The notes under the pieces were generated by a model. The model was given only the letters and a program-made list of their open reading frames with translations. It searched no databases and was not told the origin of the DNA. From contig JABYQU010000027.1 of the NCBI GenBank assembly GCA_022264855.1, positions 411,455-475,454 on the forward strand: a DNA stretch of 64,000 nucleotides, read 5' to 3'. Made by a program: the position numbers and the translations under genes. This document shows, piece by piece, positions 10,867 to 22,618 of this stretch. Source of the DNA: Lenzites betulinus (Eukaryota > Basidiomycota > Agaricomycetes > Polyporales > Polyporaceae). How positions within the stretch are numbered: the stretch's first letter is position 1; each line of letters opens with the position of its first letter.

Positions 10867-12418
10867 TCACAAGGCGACCCAGGAGAACACAGCGAGCGCG
10901 GTAGCACCGAACATCGCCGCGTACATGCCAACGACACCCTGGACCGCGCTGTTGCTGCCGCTCCCGGTGCTGGTGCTGTTGCCGCTCGTGGTACCACTGC
11001 TGCCGGTGGGGCTGGGGTCCGCGCCGCCCGTCGCGGTCGTGGTCGCGAGGATGGTGCTCGTGCCGTCCACGGACGGCGTGAGGATCGTGTTGTTGACGGT
11101 GAACACCTTGATCGAAGAGATCTCGAAGTACGCGTCTTGGTAGTTCGTGCCGTTCGTGTTGATCACGTTGTCGATGTACTGCCCGCACGTTTCGCGTCAG
11201 CCAGAGTTGAGAATAGATGAGGGTGGACACGTACGCAAACATCGACGGTGCTGTTGCCGAGGGTGCCGCCGCAGGTCTGCTGGTAGAGATGCGGCTCGCC
11301 AGCCCTATGACCATACACGGTGAGGAACTATTTAGAAAGGGTGAGACAGCACGCACCAGTCACCGCAGAGTGTGATGTCGATCACGAGCTGCTGGGGCGT
11401 GAAGAACTTCGGGACGTCGCAGGACGAGGCAGGCCACGCCGCGGCAGGGGTGCCCCATCCGGAGGGATCGATGGTATCCTTCGCGTTCGTGATGGTGTCC
11501 GGGACGTCCTTGCGCTGCACACCTCCATCAGCCTTCATTCACCTGCAAATAACAGGTAATATCCACGTACGCCCCAGAACCAGATGCTTTACGCCCGCAT
11601 TTCATCAGTCTCCCAGTGCTCCAATAACGGACAACGGCGGGACTCACAAGACACCCGTCTCGTCGAACTGCGTCGCCCACACGCCTCCCCCAGCAGCAGC
11701 AAAGTCCCCGCCGAAGCTCGTAGACTGCGAATCGAGCACCGCGCACCCCGCGGCGGAGTCCGTGCCCGCCGAGCAGTCCGCGCCGACGGTCGACCCGGTC
11801 TGCGGCGCGTCCGCGGGCTGCGAGCACCCAGACTGCGTATGCAGCGCCATCTGGTTCTTGCCCATGAGGTTGATCGCCTCGACGATGTCGATCTCGCCGC
11901 CCTGCGGCCACGTCGGGCCCTTCGTCCAGAACCCGGGCCAGACGGAGCACCCGAAGGGGAGGTGCGTCGCGTCGAAGACGATCACGGACCCGACGGGGAA
12001 GTAGTCCGTCGACTCGATGCGGACCTGTGTGCGCGCGATTAGCTGGCGGGTGCGGTAGGGAGAAGGGAGGGGAGGGGGACTCACGGAGTTGCGCTTCTGC
12101 TCCCAGGCCACGAAGGAGAAGTCGTCGACTTTGAGGACGGCGTTGCCCGCGTCGTTCACGTACGCGAGCTTGTTCGACGTTGCGCTCGACTGGTTTAGGT
12201 AGTTGACATGGCCTGTGCACGAACGAACTTTCAGTTCAATGTCGTATATTGACACGACGCTGAGGCTCACCGTGCGTGGTAGAGTCGTAGGTGCCGTTGC
12301 CAAAGTCCCAGCCGTTGAAGAAGCTCGTGCCGGAGTACTCCTTCGCGAGGTTGAACGCCGCGAGGGCGGGGGGGGTGGAGAAAAGAGCGTAGGTTGCCAA
12401 AGGAAGGGCGCGGCGCAT
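10867..12418 (-). CDS. GPI-anchored GH16 endo-beta-1,3(4)-glucanase
   Basis: Exons: 12271-12418, 12085-12212, 11648-12024, 11571-11586 (16 nt), 11357-11514, 11235-11304, 10867-11178, giving 402 residues. The signal peptide is MRRALPLATYALFSTPPALA. The GH16 catalytic motif is GEIDIVE, with the nucleophile and acid/base Glu at about 136 and 141 and Asp138 between them. WPGFWTKG, GGVWATQFDE and the LVIDITLCGDWAG strand are typical of basidiomycete laminarinase-like GH16. The C-terminus is Ser/Thr/Gly-rich and ends in a hydrophobic tail (FGATALAVFSWVAL), a GPI-attachment pattern. So the enzyme likely sits on the plasma membrane or wall and remodels beta-glucan. The 16-nt exon encodes the IWFW strand and is needed to keep the frame. 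Confidence 0.92.
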
Positions 12419-15400
12419 ATTGCCTGTGGAGGGTTAGAGGTGCGGGATGGGAGAGGAGAGAGAAGGAGGAGAGATGTTGCTAGGCAGCCTGCGGCATTGA
12501 TTCATTATGTATGATCATAGGATGCGCATGCACGATCTGTGAAACTGGCTAGCACTTTTAGGTTTTCGGCAACATCATGGCCTGCTGTGATCGAGACCGC
12601 GTTGGCGACGTGTGCCTCACGAGGCCTCGCGGTGCCGCTGGTGGCGGTTCCATCGAGCATGACTCTCGCAAGTCTTCCGCGACTGTATCCAAGCGATGTT
12701 GGCTGTAATACAAGTGCCCAAAGACTTGATCGTGTACAACCAATAACCTGTAATTTTAGAGCAGTTGTCTCGTCCGCAAGAGAGGCAAAGTTCAAGGTGC
12801 TTGCCGCCTTGTTCTTCAAAAGCCCGTTCATTAATCCAAGCACGGCCACAAAGGGCAGACTATCCCCGACGTGAGAGATCGGTTGATCAGGGCCACCCTC
12901 GGAGAAAAGCCTTCATCCAGTGATTGCTTGTCCTCGAGCGCGCCACCATTCTTGGGGTGGATAACCTCGTCGATGCTCGAGGTGTCCCCCGTACAATTTC
13001 ACACAAATATAGTCCAGGGCGAGCGAGGATGCAGACGAGTTATGGGGTAACCGGTGGAAGCAGTGAATCAGCGCTCATAGGCGCTTAACGAACTTCTCGA
13101 TAGCGACGCCACCGGGGTTAGCCGGCTACTTACCACCTTACGTACCTTGTCTTGGCTAGCGCTTCTACTACCTACAAGTTACCTTCAGGCTTCAGCGAGC
13201 TTCAATCCAACTCATCTAGGCTGATTCCAGCATCGCCGCTGCTAGCAGCGATCTAGGCACCCAACTCGCACTGTACACGCTGTTTAATATGAGCTGGGGC
13301 TATTCGACGAGCAAGGTCAACGTGAGCGCGCCGTCGCATACCTTGTGGTATACTTATGGTATTCGCAAGCGCTATGAGAACGTTGATCTATGAAGTCCTG
13401 CTCCTCAGCCGTGTCTTGCTCGATGCTGCTACACCATTGCATCCGTCATACTTGTCAAGGTCGCTAGATATGTTCTAAGCTGCGCACGTCTGCTGTCGAC
13501 CTCACCCTACGGGCCTACGCCTACGCCTGGTCAAGCGGCGAGATGACATCCCGAATGATGCGACTATGAACGTACCATCCTAGAGCCTTCCCAGATATTT
13601 GATGCAGGTGAACAACATGCAAACCGCACGAGGTGACACATGCGATTACATCTCCTTGAGTACGTCGACATCCGTGTCTTTGGTCACGCATACAAATGAT
13701 ACACACTCAACATTTTTCAGACAGCACAGTAGGAGTATGCAATGGAGTGCTCCTCGTCAAATCCCAGCCGTATGACTATGAGCCCGAGGTCGTCGCTATG
13801 TGAAGAAGTGGTATGTCGAGACCAGGCGCACGACGTACAAGTACGGCTCTATGCTTCCCCACGCGCAGTCGCGAAGAAGAAGCAATCGAAGTAGGATCTA
13901 GGACGTACTGGACACGACGTCGAAACTGCGGACTGGAAGCTCACCCTCTAAGCTCCGTACCCTGCGGTACATGAAAGCGTTTAAGGAAAGTTAGCGAGGC
14001 CCCAGTTGTAGTCAAAGCGATCCTCCATTCGGCGTACCTTTGCCTGACCTCCTACAATGAGGCAGGCTGCTATCTTGTTCAGGTCAGGTGCTGTGTTCTC
14101 AGATGCCATGAGACTGTAGCATCATCTCACGTTCGTCTCTTACAGTCACCCGAACTCTTCGGAAATGTCCATCACGCTCATAAGGCGGCCGTCGGTTGTA
14201 AGTAGTTCTAACATTATGTGAGCCAGACCGTGGCAGCTAACTTTCTTCCCTTGCTGTGTCTATGATTAACTTCGCCCGTCTCGTATAGCTAGCCAGATTT
14301 CTACGCGCGGAGTCGTTGCCATAAGTTAGACCCTCGACCCGACATCTAGTTCATCGGGCATAAGACGGTCGTTCCCTTTGAACAGAGGCTGGAACCTCCC
14401 ATGAGAATGTCTATACCATGCTCATGCTGCGCCGGGTCATTTGACGATGGAAGTCTAAGCTCCGTCGAAAGGGTCCGGGATACCGCGACGTCTGATCTTC
14501 GTCTCATGTACGTCCGTGCACCCCATTTCTTCCAGCCCTAGACCATACAGCTCTCTTTGCTTTATATCTCTCACGTAACGCATACGTTTACTCACGCAAT
14601 GACTGGCACCTCTTTCTAGAAACAGTAGACTCGCAGGTACTCTGCGTGCATATTCCCTTCGGCACCGCCCCACTTCCGCACGGCGAGAATCTAGCTTTGG
14701 ATATCCCACCCCTTGCACCTCACCGTCGGTGCCGCAGTCTCGTCAAATTTGTGCTGCGAATCGGCAGTTATTGTACACTGAAGGCCTGCAGCGCGATGCG
14801 GCGGCGATGCCCGATACTAGTAAGAGCTCATCGATCTTCGAAGTTCGAAGTGACGTTTTGAACGCCCGAGCAACATGGGCGCCCTGGCAGCGGTATGTTC
14901 TTAACCTTCATGATGTGCTTCTGTACCAGCCCTTCGCCATACAATGGCGAATCGAGCTGGTATGCGCGCTGCCCTGTCCCAATTTACCTGCCATTCTGAC
15001 ACTGGCAATGACGTTACAGGGTGACTTTTTTAGCTGTCCGCAGTTGAAAGTTCAGAGGATGTGTCCAACGCGTTAGTTCCATGTCTGCCTGGTCCCATCT
15101 ACCCCGCTTTATCCCCGCAACTGCTATGACGAGGTCAATTGCATCTGCCCTGGATGGTCCATATCCGACTTGTCTGTCGCTGATATGGTGCATCTAGCCC
15201 TCAACCATGGTTTTGATTCAATCACCCCCCAAATCTCCACTGAACACAAGAGCTCTCGGTGTGCAATTTTACTCTCACGGGGCGCACGCCACTGCGAACT
15301 CACGTACGGCCCGGGCTTGGCAGAAAGAAATGCCAACGCACTCCGGGAATAACCACCAGGGGCTACTCTCTTGCTCTCTTTCCGATGGCCATCATCAGCA

Positions 15401-16102
15401 TCAAAGGCCGTTCCGCCTGCCGCTGACTGTCAAGGGGCCTGCCACTGCGCGCAGTCGGGAGCCCGTGACGATACTCGAACTACTCGGACGGTGCTCACGC
15501 CGACGGCACCTCCAGCGACCGCATGGCGAGGGGTGCCTAGATTCCTCACACGGCGCCCGTAATCATGAAGGTGCGCCATTCCGTGAAACCTGCAATTGCG
15601 AGTCATCTCATGCCGTTTAACTCCTTCGTTCCGTAGCCGCTGAGGCCGAGGCAGATTACTTCCCACTGACCTGGGGTATCAGATATCCATGCTGCCCTAT
15701 CAGATAAGATGAAACGTCCCTTCGTGGAGGGCGTTGACCGACTCCCACCGTTACAGGCGGCCTGTCTCAGGGCAGGAAGAGCGCAACAACGCTGACAACT
15801 CCGCCAGGTTCGGCGTTCTCACTGCGTCTCACTCTTCCTGCCTTCTCATCCTTTTCCCGGCGCGAATCAGGGCGTCTCCCTCCGTCCTCGGCGTGCCGCT
15901 CTTCTCACGTCCGTCTCCCCTCATGGCAGCACCATCGCTCTTCTCCCATGAGGCGTGTCGTGCCGCGCAGACGGCAGTCCGCATACAGCATCCTGGTCCC
16001 ACCAATTATCTGATAAGATGATGGAGGGGAAGTCGATGTTTGTTGCTGAACCGCACCCCCTCTAAGTGCCCTGCCGGCCCAAGCCCCCCTCCCAGTCTTA
16101 GG
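12419..16102. other. 3.7-kb ORF-poor intergenic region
   Basis: Most of the window shows long chance frames because it is GC-rich. Here, between about 12.9 and 14.45 kb, almost every frame is closed by stops and base composition is more balanced, as in old decayed repeats. Fragments read like eroded coding sequence (for example SPELFGNVHHAHKAAVG near 14.16 kb) but no transposase or reverse transcriptase motif is clear. The last 400 bp are the promoter of the MFS gene, with two double-GATA sites. Confidence 0.5.
15699..16022. promoter_or_regulatory. Two TATC-N-GATA double sites upstream of the MFS transporter
   Basis: TATCAGATAAGATGA lies near 15699-15713 and TATCTGATAAGATGA near 16007-16022. 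Both are facing GATA cores separated by one base, followed by AAGATGA. Paired GATA motifs are known targets of fungal GATA factors (nitrogen, iron or light control). The repeat of a 15-base pattern 300 bp apart, just before the MFS start codon, suggests regulation, but this is inference. Confidence 0.35.
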
Positions 16103-18536
16103 ATGTCCGTCCAGCGGCAGAACAGCGTCGAAAAGTCTCCTATCGATGAGAAGGAGAAGGCCTCCGTCGACGTCAAGGACGACGGCTCAAGCCGCGGCGG
16201 CGACCAGTCGCCTGCTCTGCCTTATGAGCGGAGCTCGTCGCCGAAGCCAAAGCTACCGTACTCTTGGCAACTTGCGATGATTGTGTTGACTTGCTTGTGC
16301 ACATGTGCGTCGCTGTCCCCCTTCTACCTACGTGTGTTTCCTGACATTCCGGCTCAATGCAGTCGGGAACCATTGGTCGAACGTGAGCCCATACCTTCTC
16401 TTTCCTTCGCTCCGGCTAATGGATGATTTTCGCAGGGCCTCATTGTGTCTGTATCATCTATTCCGCGAACCACGTTCGCCGCTTCTGACGGCGTATCTCC
16501 TCAGCTCTCTCAAGACCACGATTATCAAAGAGACGCACATCAACAACTCGCAGTTTGCGACCTTGGTGCGCTCCTTGGAAATAGAGTATTAGTTGCCGAA
16601 GAGCTCACACGACCACTTTGCACAGGTTGCCGTCACGAACCTTGTATGTGGCTCGGATCAATCTTCGGAGGAAGCCACTCACCCACTCTAACCTAGGTCA
16701 ACACGTTCCTATGCATCGCGCTCGGCTTCTACATCGACAAACTTGGCGGGGCCCTGATGTCTGTCGTCCTCGCGGGCTTCCATCTCTCTGGAGCGATCGT
16801 CATGTCCGGCGCCGCGACGAACAATCTCAACAGCTACCCGCTGCTCATCGTCGGCAAGGTACTCGCGGCCATCGGTGACGGCTCGCTTGACAATGCTCAA
16901 CATCGTATCTTCTCGACGTACTTCGCACCCGGAAAAGGCTTCGCGTTCTCCATTGGTGGGTCCACAGTATCTTGACGTCTTTCCACTTTTAATCGTCTCG
17001 TTCTTCCGCAGGTGCCATCTGGTATGTTGCCCATAGCTAAGGGCTCTATTATGCTGGTGTTCATCATTTTCTCTCAGGTGTGTTGCCAACCTCGCGCAAT
17101 TCACTGGCCAATCGACCGCGAACGTCATCGCGACGAACCTTGGGACATATGCATGGGCCCTCTGGATCAGCTCCGTCATCGCTGGGTTCTCGTTCGCCTG
17201 CGCCATCACCGTATTCTTCCTAGACCGATACCTCCGCGGACGCTACGACGTCACGGACCAGACCAGTGGCCTCAGGCACACCGGGCAGATCAAGCGCGGG
17301 ACGTTCAACATCGCCGCGATCAAGCACCTCCCGTTGACCTTCTGGCTGGTCGTCGCGTTCGCGGTATTCGAGAACGCTGGTGTGCAGTCGTTTGTCTCTA
17401 TCTCAACGTCAGTGTCTCATCTGTGTATCTTGTTCGTACTGGAGCTCACGGTTGTTATCGGATGCTAGACAATTCGCGCAGCAACGTCTCAAGAAGGGCG
17501 CCGTCATTGGCGGATGGGTCTCGAGCTTCTACTTGCTCCTACCTGCTGGTCTAACGCCGTTCCTCGGCATCTACATCGATGTGTACGGGAAACGTATCGG
17601 CTTCCGTGCGTATATCATCTCCTAGGCTTCGTCTACTCGGACGATAGCTGATGTGTAGGATACTTCCAGTGTTTTTGTCAGGACTGACGTTCCTCATCTC
17701 CATGTTGCTACTCAAGTTCTCGCATTCCGTTGAGACTTTCAGTACGTGTTTTTGTCTCTTCGGATTCGACATTGACTGACACTATTTTCCCAGTCGCTGC
17801 ATATGTGTTCTATGCACTATCCCAGGTAAGCCTCCTTTCATAGTCTAAGTGGATGATGACTGAACTCATTCATCTAGGCCGTAACTCCCGCACCCCAAGT
17901 GGAGATCATCCGGAGCATCATCCCCGATCCGCAATACTTTGCCACTGGGTAAGCCTCCGCGCGCTACCTATTATCCTTTACTGATATTTCTGCTTTGTTA
18001 GATTTGCTATCAAGAGTGCGTCTAACCCTGTGTGGTCATAAAACATGCTCCTGACCTCACTTGCAGAATCCGTTGTCCAAGCCTCCATCGTCATCATCAC
18101 CACCGCTGCGGGTCGCCTGCAAGACCTCTCGCCCACAGACTCGCTCGACCCCGCCGTGACCCTCTGGCTCGTGTACGCCTTCCTCTCCGTCGCGATCTCC
18201 GGGGCCATGCTCGCGCTCTCCTACTACGCGCCCAACACCCTCCCCGCGGCGCGCCTCTCGCAAGTCGCCCCGCGCGACCTCCCGGCCGAGGTCGAGCGCC
18301 TCGCGAACGCGCGTGGCCTCACCGTGCCGAAGGACGCGGAGAGCGACGAGGGCGGTATGAGCGAGGTGAAGCGCAAGGAGCGCATACTCAAGTCGCCGAC
18401 GCACCAGAGCGGTGTGCTGAGCTGGGGCTACCTCGCGCTCGGTCTCGCGGTCATCGTTATTGGGTGGGTGTTGTTTGGGATGGGTGTGAGCTGGGGCGTG
18501 CACGGGAGCGTGGTCGCCGGCACTGTTGGTGAATGA
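16103..18536 (+). CDS. MFSD1-like major facilitator superfamily transporter
   Basis: Fourteen exons: 16103-16304, 16363-16382, 16436-16446, 16505-16565, 16626-16643, 16697-16955, 17012-17021, 17078-17407, 17469-17605, 17670-17741, 17794-17825, 17878-17948, 18002-18015, 18067-18536 (568 residues). A hydrophilic N-terminus (about 55 residues, many Ser/Lys) precedes twelve or so membrane segments. Landmarks are NHWSNG in the first helix region, LGFYIDKLGG (the MFS loop 2-3 motif), IGDGSLDNAQHRIFS, GKGFAFSIG and a second GIYIDVYGKRIGF loop. The pattern matches fungal MFSD1-type carriers, which in animals are lysosomal dipeptide or solute carriers; substrate and membrane are unknown here. Six exons are 32 nt or less, with 10-, 11- and 14-nt ones. 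ATG 16103 was chosen; an in-frame ATG at 16040 would add 21 Pro-rich residues. Confidence 0.87.
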
Positions 18537-18726
18537 GCGCGAGATGCGAATTGCGCTACGATGCTACATAAGTAGCCCTTACAAGTTTACTTACGATGAA
18601 TTCACGTTCTTGCACTCCATGTTGTTGTCGCATGCCTTGCTGCTATCATGGCCAGCACTATAGCCCCGCGAATATTACCGGAGATTCCATGGAATAAAAT
18701 TAGTGTACGTGGGCTATGCAATAGGT

Positions 18727-21700
18727 CTACAATTCGTCATGGCCATGCTCATCCTGGCTCGGTGCCGCCGAGCTCTCGGGGATGGCCGTCGTCTCGCTCC
18801 TCGCCGCGGTCTCTTCCGCGGGGGGCGCACTGCTCGTCGCCGTGCTGCTCGTCTTCGTCGTGCTCTTCTTCGGCGGCTTCGGCACGCGCTTCTTCACCAG
18901 CCGCTGCAGGTGGTTCTCGAGCACCTTCGCGCGCGCGCGCATCTCGCTCGACAGGATCACCGGGTCCTCGTTCATCTTCACGGACTTCTGCTTCTCGACC
19001 CACTCGTTCAGCCACGTCTCGTGCTCCTTGAGCACGCGCTCGAGCTCGTCCAGCTCCTCCTTCGTATACCGCCCCGGCTGGGGCAGCGGTGTGCCCGCCG
19101 CCGCTGCTTGGAGCTCAGCCGTGAGGTTCGTCTTCGCCTCCGTCAGGAACATGCGCGTGCTCCAGTTCCACATCTGGCTGTTGTTCAGCGCCTGCGGGAA
19201 CTCTTCAATCTCCTTGTACCGGTGTACGATCGGGCGTTCCAGGCTCCTGCAATGCAACTGTCAACACGGCCCCACACGCGCCAGAGCTGAAGGGAAGAGC
19301 ACACGTACTCGAGCGCGGTGCGCTTGTCGATGTACTGAATGGTGTCCGCGTCGTCGCCATGGTCCTGGAGCCATGCGAGCGTCTCATCGACCTTCTCCGC
19401 AAGCGCCTTGCGCTCCGCCGCCTGCGAGCACTTCATGAACGGCGAGTCGTCTGAACCGCCCTCGAGCAGATCGCGCAGTTTGTAGATGTAGCCCTCGAGC
19501 GTGTTACGCGCCTCTTCACGCTTCCGCTTCGCACTCTCCTCTGCATCAACAGCGAGAAGCCTATATGCACCCTATCAGCTACTGCACGAGGACGGATGAG
19601 GTATGCGAACGTACTTGTCGCGACCGGCACGCTTCTGTTTGACAGACATGGGGGCAACAGTCGGGAACCTGACCTCAACTTCCAACGAGATCGGATCCTT
19701 AGGTTTGACAACGGTGACCTCTGCCTCCGCCGCAGACGATGACGCCGCGGCGGTGGCCTCCTCCTCCGCGGTTCCGACATCTGCAGTGGTCTCGTCGACG
19801 GATTGCGAGGCCGATGCTGATCCTTTGCCGAAGAAGTCCTTCAGTTTGCCTGCATTCACGCGCATTACGGATACCGTTCAGGGGACAGGGGAAATGGAGA
19901 TACATACCAGTGATGGACTCATCCTTAAATTCGCCAGACACAACGGCGTCGCGCACAGAGGCGAAACCCGACTCAGAGAGCATGACAGTCGCTTTTACAA
20001 CTGCTTCTGTCGCGCCGGCATCGGTGAGGTTCTTGATGGCCTCGCTGACGCCGACGATCTCTGCCTCGAGAAATTCCGTAGGGAAGCCACTAAGTAGGAT
20101 GCTGAGTGCCTGCGTGAACATCATATAAAGAGGGCACATACGGTGCGGGGGAGGTCTTGTATGCAAGCTTGACCGCGAAGTCGTCCTGACGCTTGAACGT
20201 CAAAGTTTTCTTCGTGCCCGTCTTTGAACCGGAGGGGAAGACGAGCGTGTTGATGGTGCGCGGGCGCGCGCCGGGGTTCTTCGCCTCGGCCTGGTAGGAG
20301 ACCTGGATGTCGTACGGGCCGATGTCTGAGATGCGGATATCCTTCGTCTTGAACTGCCGGCTGAGAGCCGCGCCGTGAAGTGCTGCGCCGAGCACCGCTG
20401 CTTCATCCGCGTTGACATTTTGCGCGATCTTGTTCCTGCAGAAGACGATGAGACGGAACCTGGAAGAGAACGTCTGTCTACTCACGCTCCGGCGGCGGCC
20501 TTGACTGCCTCCTGGACCATGGGCGTCCTCGAGCTACCACCAGTAAGGATCACCGAGGTAATGTTGTCCTTGAGTATATGCACATGAGCTTTCCCTCGAA
20601 TATGTTAGAAAGCGGGGCGCGCACCAGAGGCAAGCCTGCGTGCGAAAGGGCTTCCAATAGTGGGACTGCGAAGCGAGGCTTAAGATCCTTGCAAGCTGCC
20701 TCGAACTCCGCGCGCGAGAACTTGGCTTTGTAGTCGAGGTCGAATGCCAGGCTTTCAATCTGCACGCGACACCTGTGTAAGCTACCGCCCTCCATACATA
20801 GCAGGGATGGCACCTTACCGTGACCATTGCCTCCGTGTTCGCGCTAAGAATCCCCTTGACGCGTCCTGCCTCCTTCCAGAGCTTCGCCATCGCGCGTTTG
20901 TCCGTGCTGATGTCGCGCTTGTAGCGCTTCTGGAAGTCATTCAGCATGAGATCGCGCAGCCGCCTGTCGAGCTCCGTGCCACCCGCGAAGCGGTCATAGC
21001 CAACGCCGAGGACGCTGATTTGAATCGCGTCTTTAGCCGATGACTTGGACTTTCCTTCGCTCGCAACAGAGGAGAACTGGACGACTGTCGCGCGGACAGC
21101 GGACGCGCCGGCATCGAAGATGACATGGTTCTCCGGCTCGGGGAACGAGCGTGTCATGGCGTAGTTTACTGCGACCGCGGCGCCGTCGTTGATGAGCGCG
21201 AGCGTGCGAAGACCCGCGACCTCAATGGCGTCCACAACGGCGTCCCGCTCAAACTGGGTGTAGTATGGCGGGACGGTGACAATGACATCGTGCACCTTCT
21301 CGCCGCCGGCGCTCTCCGCGAGGTCGCGCACGTACGCGAACTGCATCGCGATGAGTTCCTCGACGCTCCATTCCGTGCCGTCCGAGCGGCGGAGGCCTAC
21401 GGTGCCGCGCTCGGTCTTGACGACTTCCGCAGTGGAAATAGAGGTATAGAAGGAGACAGCGTCAGATTCATAAGGGGCGGCTTGGAGGAACTTTAGGGAT
21501 GGGAAAGAGTCCAGCGGGAATCGACCGGCCTGTTCCAGGCCGTCAATACAACCAACGTTCGCCTTCGCTTCGACGCGAAGAGTAAGGATGACACTTACGA
21601 TAGCAGCTGCGTCTGAGCCAAAGAGCCTGTCGTTCTTTTTCCATCCGACTGTTGACTGCATTTTACGTTTCGAGTCGCGGTTGAGCAGGACGTCAAACGG

Positions 21701-21832
21701 CTGGCCCGGTTTCATGAGGGAGGCCTTGATGAAGTCCGCGCCATAGTCGATTGCCAGGACAGATCCAAGGACAGTTTCTGACCATAATGATAGCCAGAGA
21801 CAGAGAAAGAGAAGCATGGTGGCGGGAGGCAA
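18727..21832 (-). CDS. LHS1: ER-lumenal Hsp70/Hsp110-type chaperone Lhs1 (HYOU1/GRP170)
   Basis: Nine exons in coding order: 21599-21832, 20819-21529, 20625-20759, 20486-20568, 20142-20435, 19908-20089, 19615-19849, 19309-19560, 18727-19246 (881 residues). A signal peptide leads into the ATPase start VLAIDYGADFIKASLMKPG, then IVTVPPYYTQFERDAV, INDGAAVAVNYAM, the LSANTEAMVTIESL region and ILTGGSSRTPMVQ. A long acidic/coiled C-terminal part ends in HDEL, the fungal ER-retention signal. Lhs1/GRP170 is the nucleotide-exchange partner of BiP/Kar2 in protein import and folding. The 69-nt first intron (21530-21598) has no stop and keeps frame, so its retention would add 23 residues. Alternative start ATG 21817. 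The gene is divergent to CHO2. Confidence 0.94.
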
Positions 21833-22618
21833 GTACGTGCGCGTCGGACTCGTAGCCGGGGTACTTATTTACTAGTTACACGTCACCCCGCTACGCGCTA
21901 CGTGTTAGCTTCGCCACGTGTCGGCGCGATAGTGGCATGCACTGGCAGCACAGGCCCGCTGCGTTCTATCTCAACATTTGATTGAAGACATTGGATCACA
22001 GCTAGATCGTATCTGATTCTTGGCAGCGGGGAACAAAAACCATGTCAGACAGCGACCTGGAGGCCCAACAAGGCTCGCCTTGAGGAGGACGAAGTCGACC
22101 CTAACCTTAATTCAAGGTTTCTAGAATCATCGTAACCCCTAGACCAAGTTGGGGACCCAGGGGTCCAGCATCCAAAGGCGTGTATCATTTGCAGTCAGAC
22201 TTGTCTGCGCGCAATCTATGAGACGACCAGAAACTTGCAAGGGGGAATAGAATGGTGGGAGAGGAAGAAACAGGTTCGATGCAATGTGCGACTGACCATC
22301 CAATTTGAGTTGGTCTGGTGAGCGCTAGGGCCCTTTGCCATACGTCAAATTCGTCACTACAGCAGCGGGTCGCCCTCAGGTCTTCGTTGTATGATCTACC
22401 AACGTCCCTGATCAATGTGCATATGCAGTCCGGTGCGTGGCGGAATTTTCGACATCAAAATCAAGCCTGCCATGCCATGGTGGCGTGCTGGCGAGAGCGC
22501 GCTGGGGATACGGAAACACGTGCCAGCAGTGGCTTGGGGCAACGGCCGCCCTTACGTCTTCAGAGACTCCTTACACTTCTAGTCGCCGTCCTCCCCTCTA
22601 TCTTCCACGTAGACCACG
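21833..22618. promoter_or_regulatory. Divergent LHS1-CHO2 promoter region
   Basis: 786 bp separate the two divergently transcribed start codons and hold no other gene. Elements near the LHS1 side are listed separately. No clear TATA box or inositol-response core is seen on the CHO2 side. Confidence 0.5.
21879..21920 (-). promoter_or_regulatory. UPR-element-like ACGTG cores upstream of LHS1
   Basis: Read on the LHS1 coding strand, TGACGTG occurs at 21885-21879 (47 bp before the ATG) and CACGTGG at 21920-21914. TGACGTGG/A is the known core bound by Hac1/XBP1 factors, and GRP170 genes are classic unfolded-protein-response targets. The match is by motif only. Confidence 0.4.

Noticed and set aside
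11528..12220. Long minus frame and overlapping plus frames in the GH16 gene
   Set aside because: Shadow frames caused by GC-rich third positions; the GH16 frame carries signal peptide, catalytic motif and splice sites.
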